A stretch of 64,000 nt of DNA from Stereum hirsutum FP-91666 SS1 (GCF_000264905.1 NW_006763146.1:687587-751586), one strand, 5' to 3'. Counted from the stretch's first letter, positions 1-12,808 are shown. Notes: generated by a model from the letters alone, not told the origin. Program-made: numbers and translations.

Positions 1-2298
1 AGAACCGCTCGTCGAACGTCAGTGACTCCTCCCAGCCGTCATAGCGCCTTTCATCGCGCTATGTTTTTTTGGGGGGATATTTCGTGGCCACGGTGTACTT
101 GCATCCCGAGGTCCGCATGAGCGTAAACCATCTCCAACCTGACCGTGACCCCCAAACTCAATCATGCAACACAAAGTTTCTTGAGACCGATGACCGGTTG
201 ACCACTTGGCCCACCCGTGATTCAGAAACAGATATAGCTGAACTCCAGACCCGAGTGTGGTTCGTCAGTTGCGCTCAGGACTCGAGATAGACGCGTAACG
301 AAAGAAGTAACTCTTCGTTATCTGCAAGACGTGCCTGGCTATGATCAGGAGGATGATCAGGACAGGGGCTCGACGATTACCATCCGTGAACTCGGTAGAA
401 GCGTAATGGATGGAACGAAGACCTTCTCTGCGACTTACTATGATGATTGATCTGGCCCAAGAATAACCGAAGAAGACGGGATGGATGGCGTGCCTGCGAG
501 AAACGGGCTCCACGGAACACTTACATACAGCTATTAGCATTCTCACGAATCCACCGAAAGCAGATAATAATGGCAAGACCATCAAGTCATGTAACTCCAT
601 ACAGACCTGTAGTCGATGATGAAGGCCTCCCGCAGCAAAACGGTCCAATCGCTGGTCCCAAGGACATATCAAGGTATACTTGGGCCTCAGCGGTATGTTG
701 CCCATGGCGAATCGCCATCACGCTCAGGTCCAAGTGTTCCAAGTAAGGAGCATGACGGCAACGAAACGCCAACAGGCATCAGCATCCATAATCGTCGAGC
801 CAATGACGATTCTCTTTGCTTGCCCCTATTAGCCTATAGGCGCAAAGTCCCCGTTCGAGAAAGCAGGACGTACACACATACGCCACAAAGCTTCTGGCAT
901 AGGTTAGCACGGTCCTATAGTCACAGTAATCGAGACGCGCGTAGAAGTCAGGAGACTAGAGGAGTTCCACAGCGGCGTCCAAGGACCTTTGATTTTTTTA
1001 CGCGAGGATGGGACGGATGATAGACAAATGACATGATGCATGGATGGATGTGATGTGGCCCGCAGAACACATGCATAGATAGATTATGTCGCCTTAAGAG
1101 GCCATGTTGTAGTTCGAACCGTTCTACCGACTCAGATGCACGGAAGGTCGTTGGACAAAAGGAAAAAATTGTTGCATCTGATGACCGTTCCTGTCATGTC
1201 GTTGGTTTCCTGTATGCAATGGAATGTGTTCGAGGCCAATCAGTAACCAGCCTGGTAAAGTTTAGAAAACGACGAACGGAACTGAGCGAAAGCATCGTGA
1301 TCAAACCCAAAAGAAACTCCCAGGTACCACCAACACGAGAGAAATCGGACCGCGGCTATACCCTAGAGCATTGTGCGCACCATCGTCTATTATAAGGCAG
1401 GGGGGTCAGTTGTAGATCAGTTGCTCGAGGCGGGCAGAATGCAGAAGGCTGAGGGAGCAGATCGCCGGCACATCGATGAAAGTCGAGGACAGTGGCGGCA
1501 GTATGCACGCAGAAGTGGAGCCGCGAAACCAAATAGACAGGGCAGACACAATCGCGCCAAGACAAAGGCACCAATCTGTCTGAGCTCTGGGGAGGAGGAA
1601 ATGATGCATGACAAGAACACTATGTACTACTATGGAAAATAGATCTAACTAACGACACACACCCGTGAATATTGACTCCTGACTCATGACTCAGAAAATG
1701 AAGAAAAAGGAGAAGAAATCAAGGACCAGAAAAATGGAGAAATGGAGGACGAGCGCTCGACTGGACAGAATGAGACCCATTGCAGCAATCACAAAAAGAA
1801 AACAGATATGTTAGATCCGGTGGAGCAAAAGAAAAAGGAAGAAAAAATTGGACGAAACAGGGAATCAGTGACTTGTGAATGGAAAAAAGAAAAGAGAGGT
1901 TGGATGCTATAGCGATGTGAGGTGGGTAGCGCATGGTGGGTGGTGGGTGGGTGGTTGTATGAATTGAAGCATAAAGATGAGTGATATATCTGGATCGACG
2001 AGCCAGGCCGAGAACGAGGACGAGGGCGAAGGGGTAAAAAAGTGTAAATGGGAGCTGGATGATGGGCAGTGGAGGGTGGGGTGCTTAATGTTGACAGACA
2101 GTGCATTACAAGCCTCAAACAGAAGCGAAGACGGACAACGGACTCGATGATCTCAAAACAACATGTCGACAAAAAGCAAGAGGCGGGTGAGTAAGTAGGG
2201 GGTCATAAGATGTCATCCAACAGCCCAATCGTAATAAATGTAGGCGCACGCGCGAGGCCAAGAGTCGGAACGCGAGGCAACACTGTGGCCGAAAGTCG
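1..2298. other. no supported gene; 3' flank of G-alpha
   Basis: Only short open frames on both strands, none resembling a family I know. On the minus strand around 430-760 there are GT/AG-bounded open pieces (for example an intron-like stretch near 500-540), so an intron-rich minus-strand gene fragment is possible, but no start, stop or recognised motif ties them together. A purine-rich stretch lies at about 1690-1890. Confidence 0.4.
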
Positions 2299-5200
2299 TT
2301 ATACAAGCTTGGACTGCCTCAAATGTTGCCTGAGAACGATATCGCGCACTGTCACAAGTCAGGACGGTCGGGTGAGCATGAGCAAACGAAATTGAAGGTC
2401 CGGCTGATTACCGCCAAAGGTGTATAAAAATAAGAAGCTCACCACTTGCGAGGATACCTGCTGTCGTAGCAGTGTCCTGATAGGTCACGTCGTGTCGAGA
2501 GAGAGGGGGAGATAAGCATCGTGGACAATATGAAAGATATATGGGGATGGTGTCAATCAGACGACGTACCGTGACCGAGGTACAAAACCCATAGAACTTC
2601 CGCGGTGTCGGGCTATACGCCCTCTGTATAGCGCTGAACTTACTCCGGAAGTCTATTGCGCGAAAACCGTCATCGATAAGGTCGTGTTTGACAACCAGAC
2701 AGACTAGTCAGTGTCTGTCTGACAGAAGCGCAGGGAAGGGAGGGGGCAAGGACACGCACATTTACTAGCCGTCTCCAGATCATTACTCCTATCCCCATAA
2801 CTCTTCACATACTTCGCGAGCCTGACCCCCGCATCCAACTTCCGCTCCAACAGATCGCACTTATTCAAGAACAGCACGAGATCGACGTTCGCGAGCAGTT
2901 TGTTCGAGCAGACCGCTTTCCAGAGGAGCACGGAGTCTTCGAGACGGTTCACTTTGTGGTCTTCGGTTAGGACTTGGTCGAAGGCGGAGATGGGGGCGAG
3001 GAAGATTATGGCGTCGACTTTAATGATGATATGAATAAGGAAATAAGTCGGTCTGCGGGCTCACACGAGATTTGAGAAGGGAGGAGACGTACCATCGTCG
3101 AAGAAAGGAACCCATGTCGCTATTCAGAGAAAATACCGAGCTCAGCTCAAAACGTTCTATCCATGGTTAGAACATGGAACGGCCACTTACGTCGCTACAT
3201 AACACACCACACAAAATAAAATTGCGCGTAAGTCGACTAAGAAGGACGGCAGGGACAAAGAGAAGAGAAAATACATACTTGAAATCTTGACCCGCCAACA
3301 TCAACTATTCGCCACTCTGTCCCCGTCTGTGGCCCAGCCTCCATCTCGAACTTATACTCGGACACCCCAATCGTTTTTAGCCGTGCCTTGAGAACATCAT
3401 CTACACGACCCACACCATAAAATCAGTTCCCCGCCCGAGAATCGACGTGAAGAACAGAACAAGGAAAACAAACGCACCATCCGTAGGCAAATACCCCATC
3501 TCCGTCACCCTCTCCAAATCATTCAAAAAAAACCCACTCTCATCCTCCAACCTCACCCTCCTCAGCGCCAAAACCTCCCTCACCCTCTGCGACCTCCACA
3601 GCGCTATCATATCCTCTCTACACTCCCACAACACCGCCTGCGCCTCGTCATCTTCCGCATCCATATCCCCACCCTCCTCCCCTATCCCCCCCAAATCCCC
3701 GCCTCTCAGCCTCCCGTTCCCGTTCCCATGTCGTGATAATGATGATGAAGAGGCCGTACTACCAACAGTCCGTATAAACGAAGCCCTCCACCGTCCCGGA
3801 CGCACGTATATCTCCTTCGTCATCCCGCTCGCCGTACTATGCCCATTCACATACCCTCCTCCTCCTCCCCCTCCTCCTCCCCCTCCTCCACCTCCTCGTC
3901 CATTTGAATTGGAATGAGAAACAGCATCATACGTCGCCCCCAGATCGACCGCCTCCTCCTCATTCGGCGGTACGAGTTTCGCTTTCAATAAACTCTCGAT
4001 ATGTTGCAGCGGTAATAAACGAGCCGCGAGCGCGTCGAGGTCTTCGTTGTCTTCTTCGCCTGGGTGCGAGGGGAGGGGGATGGAGTGCGTGTGGGCGTAC
4101 GGGTTGTTGTGGTGTTGTTGAGACTGGTACGGACTGTTGGGGATGGTGGTGCTTGTGACGCTCCCGTAGGAAGACATCATGGTGTTCGCGTTCGCCTGTG
4201 TTTGTGATTGAGATTGTGTTTGCGTAGGATACATACTCGACCCCGACCCCGATCCAGACGCAGACGCAGACCCCGACCCAGACGCGTTAGCCCGTGCATG
4301 AGCATACGACATCGACGGCGGCGAACCCCAAACCGGTGAGCTCGATCCGTTCCCATTTCCGTTCCCGTTCCCATTCCCGTTCCCATTCCCGTTCCCGTTT
4401 CGATATCCACGCCCATGTCCATGACTGCTACCATGAGCATGAGCATGCCCATTCGAAGGCCCAGGTCCGTACCCGTGGTCCCAATCCTGTCGAGAATGTC
4501 CATAGGCGGGATATTGTCCCAACTGCTGCATCCTCTCCCACTCCTTCTCTTTCTCTCTTTCCCTCTCCCTCTCCCTTTCCTTCTCCCTCTCCCTCTCCCT
4601 CTCTCGTCCCCCATCCCGCCCACTCCCCCCCTCCCACCCCCCAACCCCCGACTCCTTCCTCCCATGCCTCGCACTCCCGCTCCCACTCCCCACCGTCGGC
4701 GCCAACGTACTCGTCTCGTCCCACCCCGAATCAATAGTCCTCGCCCTCGACCTCGGCGAAAGTGTCAAAAACTGAGTGTTACGAACGTCAGAGAGCGCGG
4801 AGAGGATGGTGTGGATGGAGCGGATGATGTTGAGTTGGATTATGGAGCGCCAGTGGATGCGTTCGTCGCGGAAGGCGGTGGGGGTGTAGAGGCGTTGGAA
4901 TTCTAGGGGGGAGGGGGGTTAGTTGTTGGGTTGGGGTTTTTGCGGGGGAGGGGGGTGGGGAGAGGGATGGATGAATGGAAAAGAAAAGAAAGTGTAGTGG
5001 GATTTGGATGCGTCTGTGTCTGGGACCATCAAGCAGACTGGATAGCGTGATCATAGCAGACATGATCATGACATGCCCGTTTCGGCAAATAAGCATGGAA
5101 CAAGTGATCAACAGTCCACTCGGATTGACCATCGACTAGAACAAATGCCAAACGTTCCAATAGAAACGCAATCTGCAATCCTTCGCTCGTCCGTCCGTCC

Positions 5201-6244
5201 GTCCATTAGCTCGTGGATAAGCATGCATGCATGCACGCGTGCGTGCGTGCGTCCCACCGGACCACCTCCTCCGAAAATCAAAAACATATCAGACTCGCAA
5301 GGCTCTAGCTCTGCATGTCTATCACCCGAGCGATGCCTTCAAAGCCCGCCCAAAATTTGAGCGTGTTCGCCTTCGGGTTCGGGTTCGCCTTCGTTATCAA
5401 AGAAGTCCGCGCCCACGGACCGATTGCATCAATGTCCCGAAGACGACTCATCGAGTATCTGTAAATCTCGATTACAGCTATCCCTGCATCTCGATTGCAG
5501 TTATAACTTATCCCTGCACGCAAGCGTGACGGGCAGGGTATAACATAACGTAAACGCGCAATGCTGGATGGATGTCGTCAAGGTGATGCTTGATATACGA
5601 TATACGGTATACGGGGTGGTATACGTCCGATGCTGGGATTCGGTGGTCAGGAGTCGGGAGGTCGGGAGGGTCGGGAGGGTGCATGATGTGGGTTTTTTGG
5701 GAGGAGGGTTGGTGGGTTTGGGGATGTCGGGGAGTGGAGAGCGTGATGAGGAGGATTATGGGGTGGTTTTGAGAGTGCGGGTGGGGGGAGAGGGCGTTGG
5801 CCGATCCATGGACTGGGTCATATCGAGGACCCGCATGACCCGGGGATGACGACGACGGAACAGAACGCAAGCACGCAGAAAAGAAAAACGAAGCACGAAG
5901 AAGAAGGAGAAAGAAAGGTAGAATTAGACTCACGTCTTAGAGTTGTCGATTTGCCTAGTTACGTTGAGCAAACAATTCTTTTTCGAAGGAAGAGAAGAGC
6001 GAAAAGGTGGAAAAGGATGCATACCGGATTCCGACTGGCCGAGAAGCAGTACTCTGATGATTCTCCTCTTCTTGTTCATCTGACGCTCGAGCCTAATAGC
6101 ATCGTCTATGCTCTTCGACACCTGTCTTGCCTCCTCCTCTCGCCTCGTCCGTAGTGCACGCATGTCGGGGGTTTCGTCTGGAGGCGGTCGGAGTGCCACG
6201 GCGAGCGGGTCTTCGTCCTGCTGCGCAGAGCGAAAAGGCAACAT
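2299..6244 (-). CDS. Expanded G-protein alpha subunit, 747 aa
   Basis: Heterotrimeric G-protein alpha subunit. It would bind GTP and relay receptor signals at membranes. My exons (high to low): 6244-6025, 5954-5934, 4902-3478, 3400-3279, 3194-3191, 3119-3093, 3017-2760, 2652-2570, 2476-2443, 2348-2299; they total 2244 nt in frame. Motifs: P-loop GQSESGKST (about residues 69-77), switch I ARLKTIG with the catalytic Arg (562), DVGGS (589-593), NKCD, TSVTDT, and C-terminus RQSKLV. Canonical proteins have DVGGQ, so the catalytic Gln is Ser here. The N-terminus begins MLPF, with no Gly2 for myristoylation. Roughly 300 extra residues sit in the helical domain: an RE/KE-rich stretch, an (NG)n run, SGSG and QSQT tracts and a 14-Gly run. 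Usual family length is about 350. Intron 2 is 1031 bp. Expanded G-alphas are known in Agaricomycetes; signalling activity is uncertain. Confidence 0.93.
3843..4690 (-). repeat. Low-complexity coding tracts inside G-alpha exon 3
   Basis: Purine/pyrimidine-biased simple sequence encodes homopolymeric or dipeptide runs: poly-Gly (about 3855-3900), SGSG/SASA (about 4230-4290), a run of eight or more NG dipeptides (about 4345-4400), and RE/KE runs (about 4540-4610). The bias creates long spurious open frames on both strands, which I left out. Confidence 0.85.
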
Positions 6245-9200
6245 CTGCGGGAGGTATTGCGAATTGGAGCTTTCGACGACGACAATGACGACGACGACGG
6301 ACTACGCGACGAGCTCGAAGGGGGACGGTGGTGGAGAGTTGATGTGGACGGACGGAAGGGGAGGGACGGTCGGGCGGGGCAGACAGGTTGACGCGGTTAA
6401 GTAATGTCTGGTAGCGGCGGAGCGTGAATTTCTGGCTCTCATTTCTCCAGCGTTTTCTGCATAACGATCCCCATCGAGCACTTCCTTCCGACGACCGTGT
6501 GCCTGATCGTCTCCACCTCTCTTTCGTGTCCATATTTAAATATCATTATTTTCACGGAGCAAGTCCTCGGCGCTGCTTACTTTGCCCGCTGCGTCTCTCC
6601 CAAGCTTCGCCATCAGCCGACCTTGCACTTATCGGTCCTCGCTTCCTGCCTGCGAAGCCCCACCCCGAACCTCCCGGAACGTCCTCTCGCGTCCTGCCGC
6701 GTCCTCTTCCTCGTCCTCCCAGGATCCATCAGAACGGTCGCATCCTCTGTCCCATCCATTTCCATACTGCACTAAGACTCTCCATCTTTAGAACCCCTGC
6801 GTGCGCTCTTCCATGCCCCATCATCATCATCCTTACCGCCCAATCTTCCGCCTTGCTTCTCCCATCTGCATCTGCATCATCCACCGCCGATTCTTCCTGT
6901 CCATTTACATACATACCCACATCCCACCGGCCCATGTCCCATAAGGCCTCATCACTCACCGCGTCACCGTCCCATCACTTCCCCTCGGCTATCCTTCCTC
7001 TTCCACTTCTTCATATCCTGAATCATCCACACACGCACTCCTTCCCTCGTCTACTTCATCCCTCGAGGATTCAGACCGTTCTATGATCACGCACCATCCA
7101 CTGTGTCAATGGGAAATTCGGACATCCGACCGTTCAGTTCGTTCGTTCCTGACTCAGTACATACACATCACCGCCACCGCCCAATCCTGAGGCAGCTGCT
7201 CCGACCCGTGCCTGACGATTGCCTTTTTGATCCCCTATCCCCCGCAGGGCGTCCCACGAGGCGAGACAGACAGGCGCCGTTCCGGATATGGCGTATCGGG
7301 TGCTAGTGGTGGGTCGCCGGTTTACATGCTACTCTGCTTTGACTCTTCAAGTGCCGAAGACCCCTCGCTCGAGGATGGGAGTACAGGCGCCCAGGAACAG
7401 ACAGACATATGTTTAGGGTAAGTAATCGCGGTGATTTGACTGGACGCAGCTGTAGTTGGTCCGGCTGTTTCTTTCTCGTTATTGACGAGTAGGGTGCGAA
7501 CTCGAACCATAAACTCCATAATTCGTCAATTGTGCGGTCTCTCGACCACCGAAATCCCCCCACCGTCCCCGTCATCTCAACCATCCCCACCATCCAACAC
7601 GTCACGGAACATGAACCCACAGTAAGTACTAGTCCATCGATAGACCCTACATACATACGTATCCTGCGACTTACATACAATCCCACAACACGAAATATTC
7701 AGCCTCGAGGACAACATTACATACCTGTAAGTACTATAGCTAGTTATCTATCTATATCTATGAAATCACGATCTGTGTCAAAGCGTATCGAGATTGCCGT
7801 ACATACAGGGTCCAGCTCGAACTGCGCTGTGTGCAAGACCCGATGTATGTATGTATGTATGTAAGGAGATGGATGGAAGGAGATGCTTGTTTACTTTATG
7901 TTATGTGCCTGACTCGTGAAGGTTACAGGAAAGGTAAAGAGCCCGGTGATTCAGAGGGTGTAGGCTCGTGTAGGGCGATGATTTTGTGAGTTGAGCCCCT
8001 ATTCATTATGTATGCGCACATGTTGGACGCGTAACCTTTCTATTACCCCAATTAAATATTCACCATGTCTAGATTTGCCTCTCATATCTTTCGTTCATAG
8101 AGCAGGTTGTTCTGTGATGGCTGAATACTAAGTACGCCCAAACTTCCACAGCGGTCTGGCTGCTAATATTCTAATGAGCGCACTAGAATTGTAACTTACA
8201 TGAACAAACAAACAAAGCGCCCTGGAACCGTGACCTTCAAACTCTCTTTCGAGGGACCGCGAAATTTCGAACGTTCGAAGCCTCGCACTCTTCATCACCT
8301 TCCCCAGAATCGCGCTCTCACTTTGAACTTCAGAGCGTCAGACGCAACAAGTTGGTCCATATGTACGTTGCCTTCTAAAGTTGTATGCTCTGCGGCCGCG
8401 TCTTGGCTGGCTACATCCGAATCTCTTTCTGAACACTTGACTCTTGCAATTGTTCGCGTCTCCCGCCAGTGAAAATTTGGTGGTTCGCATACTTGGACCT
8501 GCATTACTGCCAGCATAGACTCGGAACAAGCCCATGACTCACCGTAAGTAGTCACCGGCCGTGTCGGAGGGGATGCGTGGAGGGCGGAGGGAATGCACAC
8601 CTCCTCGTCCTGGCGTTTAAATAAAATGTAAGCGGAGTAAGTATGTACTTAGTCCGTTTTGGGTCTTGAATGGGATTCTCGCTTGGCTTGAAAGTTGCAT
8701 ACTAGGATGGTACAGGACAACGTATATCGGGGGTGCTGGCGCCTGTACCCGATTTTTCTTCGGTCGAGTTTTCTTTAATACACCAGCAGTCGGAGGCTTG
8801 GCTCTTGCTACATAGCAGATGCATGGTCACGGGAGGTCGCGGTGTCCCCGGTATTTTCATCATGATTTCAGCTCATGGGTCAACATTACATTGACATCCC
8901 TTCGGTGCTCACTGGCACACAGAAGCGACTCGGAACACTCAACTTCGCGTATGTACTCCCCGGTGATCGCTGATAGTAAGTTTCCCTTTTATCCTGTGTA
9001 ACTCCGTACTCACAGTGACATAGGATGTAACACACTTAACCATCGACACCGAACTTCCGCTGATCGTGATAGTCGAGAGCGTGAGGCACTCAGGCAGGGT
9101 GATGTCGGTGATCTCGTTCTGCTCGGGTTCGATTCCTTGATCGTCCCTTTTATTTTTTGCTCGAGTTACGGTATGGAGAGCTGACTAGGAATGTGATGAG

Positions 9201-10024
9201 AATGGCAGGTGTTGTTGCGTGAGTGTGAGTGTGAGTTGTGATTGGTATTTTCAGTATCGCATACGATCGTTCCTGAGGTTACAGTCTGAGGTTGCGTCAC
9301 GGTGAAGATGATCTTTAATGCCTGGGAGTTTTGATCGTCACTTTTTCATTTGTTCGAGTATGTAATATGTAGAGAGACTTTTACGAGAACAGCAGGTTGT
9401 GATTGTTCAAGCTATTTATGTTCGTTCCTGAGGTTACATGCCAGTATAGATGATCTTTAATGCCAGTGCTTGCCAGGAACTTTCATGTTTGTATACGATC
9501 ATCGGGGTACCCCTGAAGTCGATAGATACCAGCTGCTATACATACAAGGATTGTGTTGTTTGACGTCCACATTTGGTGAATAGGATGATGGTTGCAGTCT
9601 CCCACATGACTAGTACTGCTGCCAGTTTGTGATTTTGGTCGATACTAGTTGAGCTCTGGAAGCTGATCATTTCGCTGGAAATGGAATTACTGATACTTAG
9701 TACAGGAACGTCTGTATATGCGTGAGAGAGGGTGCAGGATACGGTTCTACAATTAGCGCTACACTATATTATTTAATTTCCACGGTGGTAAGTAATAGGT
9801 TCGGTGGGTCTCAAAGGCATTTTGAGAGTTCGGTGTGGCGCAAGTGGCGGGCCACCGTGCATCAGGATCGAACTCCGACGCGCCGCATTTATTCAGCCCC
9901 TGTTGCCGGTTTTCCCCGAGCCTAGGTTCCTTCCAACAACCTCCACCACTGTCATTGGCTCGCCACAGTGACTCGTCCGAGTGCCTCGGGAGAGACCCGG
10001 ATCCTAGACTTTCATATCGACGAC
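6245..10024. other. gene-poor region upstream of G-alpha
   Basis: The 6430-7090 stretch is C/T-rich on the plus strand and open in several frames, but no frame resembles a known protein. A TGTA microsatellite ends near 7862. On the minus strand about 9050-9130 there is a short leucine/threonine-rich piece that could come from an F-box/LRR-type gene; it is too short to call. Nothing else is supported. Confidence 0.4.
9137..9464. repeat. degenerate direct duplication
   Basis: A segment at about 9137-9322 and one at about 9331-9464 align with gaps. Shared blocks include TTGATCGTC, GCAGGT, GTTCCTGAGGTTACA and AGATGATCTTTAATGCC. The function is unknown. Confidence 0.55.
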
Positions 10025-10031
10025 TATAAAA
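10025..10031 (+). promoter_or_regulatory. TATA box of hydroxyacid dehydrogenase copy 1
   Basis: TATAAAA lies 101 bp upstream of the ATG at 10126, a normal distance in basidiomycetes. It supports that ATG as the real start despite the very short first exon. Confidence 0.5.
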
Positions 10032-10125
10032 CGGGGAAGATACTTTCTAGTAGAAGTCTTCCTCTACCTCTGTCCTTTTTTGACTCCAGTCTCCTGTCTG
10101 AATACTTAGCTATAAATCTACAACG

Positions 10126-11750
10126 ATGACTGTGTAAGTCCTAGTCTGCAGTTGGCAGTGTGCTCCGGTTCTTGGTACAAATGCCCTGACAGTCTTCGAC
10201 ATACATCCGTATAGAACCCCTCAGCAGAAACGCAAGCTTGTTGTATGCCGCGATCTTGGTCCCGATGCCATGTCTCTACTACACGAACGACACGATATCG
10301 AGGTTCGCGACACGGCTCCGTCCTTGGCTGACAGATACTAATTACTGCGGTATTGATTCTAGGTAATATTGTGGCCGTATACAGATCGTGCATGCGACAG
10401 ACAATGGCTCATGGATAATATCGTCGGTGCTTCCGGTGTTATAATCATGTTCACAGAGAAGGTGATCGTTTCGCTTTCGTACTATCCATCCATGCGCTGA
10501 TACTCGATTTTTTTGTGAGGCCGACCGTGAGGTACTGGACAAAGGTAGGCTACAGCATCACGGTATTCTCAAAAAATCTCATTGATGTTCGAAACAAAAA
10601 GCTGGCCCTCAATTGCAAGTCGTTTCGACGTATTCGGTCGGTTACGGTCAGTCATTTTCTATCCAATTTCTTCTACGACAGCGATAATGACATCCATCAG
10701 ATCATATCGACTTGAAGACGCTTTCAAGAGGCAACATACGCCTGGGATATACACCAGACGTACTGACAGACTCAGGTGAGCGCAAATACCCCAGTTATCA
10801 TCACATATCAGATCACTTCTCGGCTGACAGCTTGTCTGAATTATAGTTGCTGATCTTTCTGTCACGCTCGCTCTCATGTCGAGCCGTAACGCTATCGAGG
10901 CAGCATCTGTCGTGCAAGCTGGTGATGTAAGTACCATGCCACAATATCATCCGTGCCAACCCCTCATCCCGTCATCTTTCCATTTCACTCCATAAACAAA
11001 TCAGTGGCCCAACAAACCCTGGGCACCGTTCCTTTTCTGTGGCCCTCAAATCAGCGCCCCACATTTCACACCCACACGCACAGTCGGCTTCCTCGGTTTC
11101 GGTCGCATCGCACGCGCAACCCTCGCCCGCCTCGTCCCCTTCGGAATAACGCATTGCATCTACACCGGCCGGTCCACCACATCCCCTCCACAAATCGATG
11201 ACGACCCATCTCTAAAACCATACCTCCAATCCTCCAACCCTCTCTCCTCCCTCAAATCCATCACTCGCGTCCCTCTGACCACTCTCGCCGCTGAGTCCGA
11301 TGTTCTGTTCCTGTTGGCGCCAGGAGGACCGGAGACGTATCATATTGTTGATGAGGCGTTCTTGAGAAGGATGAAGAAGACGGCGGTGGTGGTGAATACG
11401 GGGAGGGGGACGTTGATTGATTCGGATGCGTTGGCGAGGGCGTTGGAGGAGGGGTGGATATGGGGGGCTGGGTTGGATGTTGTGGAAGGGGAGCCGGTTG
11501 GGGCTGATCATGTATTGATCAAGGAGCCGAGGTATGTCATGGCGCTTTGACTTCACCTCATCGTGGTTAAAAAAAGCTGATAAAATATGGTGCTCCGTGA
11601 TTATGTTGCAGATGCGTTGTGTTACCGCATATTGGTAGTTCCACGACAGAGACGAGGAAGGTTATGTCTGCGATGGTTGTGAAGAACGCATTGGCCGCGC
11701 TGGATGGGCAGCAGATGCCAGCAGAATTGGACTTGACAGGACGAGTCTGA
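10126..11750 (+). CDS. D-isomer-specific 2-hydroxyacid dehydrogenase (glyoxylate/hydroxypyruvate reductase-like), copy 1
   Basis: NAD(P)H-dependent reduction of small 2-oxoacids such as glyoxylate or hydroxypyruvate, probably cytosolic. Exons: 10126-10133, 10215-10302, 10363-10461, 10520-10544, 10602-10646, 10701-10775, 10847-10926, 11005-11531, 11612-11750; 1086 nt, 361 aa. The Rossmann motif [11 protein letters not shown] is encoded at the start of exon 8. The catalytic triad of the family is present: Arg in NTGRG, Glu in VVEGEP, His in LPHIGSS. Exon 1 is only 8 nt; the ATG is followed in the genome by an in-frame TAA, which is removed by a perfect GTAAGT donor. Exons 3-9 match those of a paralogue at 36034-37627, and the 45, 75, 80, 527 and 139-nt exons have identical lengths. 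The exact substrate cannot be told from the sequence. Confidence 0.9.
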
Positions 11751-12808
11751 ATTGGTCCTTGGTATGTTGTACCACATATTATAAATTATCTGCTCCCATA
11801 CCATGTTGTTGACTTACTCTGATACTCGTTCACTGTTGAAGCCCCAACGTAGAATGGTCGTAGATGCCTGGCTATGTCCACCTAACGGACCATTTAGACC
11901 TATAGACTATACACCTCTCAATGTAGCCCTTTTGAGCCATGCAGACAACTAGACATCGTATGTACCTCATTACCCACTAGAATGTACACAGATTTCTGTT
12001 CGAGTATTTATTGACAATTGGAGAGGTTGAGTGGCGGTGGCCCGTCATGGATTTGAAATTCGATGAGGCTTTGTAGCCGGCTTGCTCCGACGTCCGCGTC
12101 GTTGTTCTCGACGCCTGCCCATCGACCACCATCCTGCTCTGCCTTACTCTTCTTCATCTATGGAAGATTCTGCAGCAGCCGATGCATGACTGCACGAATC
12201 ATACCAATGACCTTCCGAGCAAGTTCTGAACCTCTCATAAGTATCTCAAGCTCGCCTACTGTTATACGCAGTACGTGCTCATTGGCGCGGCGATGGTATC
12301 TTTTGTATCGTCTACACTTTTGCATTGAACGAGCACCGCAATGCGCGTCAATGCTTAGTCTCGTTCGTCCGGTTCTGCTCATATGGCAGAATCTCATAAA
12401 GCGGCTGAACACCGGTCATTTCCTCACGCCCACGGCTTATTTCTCGGCTCAACCTCTGTTCAACCCACTCACGTCCTAACAATATCCCTCTCGCGTGACT
12501 CTCCTACCCTATGCCATCTTCTTCTCCCCTCACCAGCTATAGTGTCAGTTTCGCGATCCCGGATGGACCAGGCTTATTTTGTACGTTCCGTTGAGTCTAG
12601 CGGCATGACGGAAGCCATCCATCATTCAAGAGAAGTATGTATGGGGTTTGGACGGAAAATCCGAACCAGGTTCGTGTTCCGGTATTCTTGCACAGCGATG
12701 CTCATTACTGAAATGACCTCAGGTAGGTGATATAATTAACTGCACGAGTTTTGATTTAAGCTGCGGAGGCTCACAGTATGGGTGGTTAGGTTCCCTCTGG
12801 CACTTATT
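11751..12808. other. intergenic, AA9 promoter region
   Basis: Between the hydroxyacid dehydrogenase stop and the AA9 start. No frame resembles a known protein. A TATA-like TATAATTA lies at 12731-12738, about 70 bp before the AA9 ATG. Confidence 0.5.

Noticed and set aside
3447..4906. Several plus-strand open frames rich in Pro, Ser, His or Arg
   Set aside because: They are shadows of the purine-rich low-complexity part of the G-alpha exon.
5568..5849. Plus-strand gene inside the long G-alpha intron
   Set aside because: Gly/Val/Arg-rich composition from biased sequence; no domain, no conserved splice sites.
6424..7086. 220-aa plus-strand open frame
   Set aside because: Composition simply reflects a C/T-rich stretch; no motif and no splice-supported extension.
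10126..11750. Hydroxyacid dehydrogenase copy 1 as pseudogene (stop after ATGACTGTG)
   Set aside because: A consensus donor at 10134 and acceptor before 10215 give a full in-frame protein.
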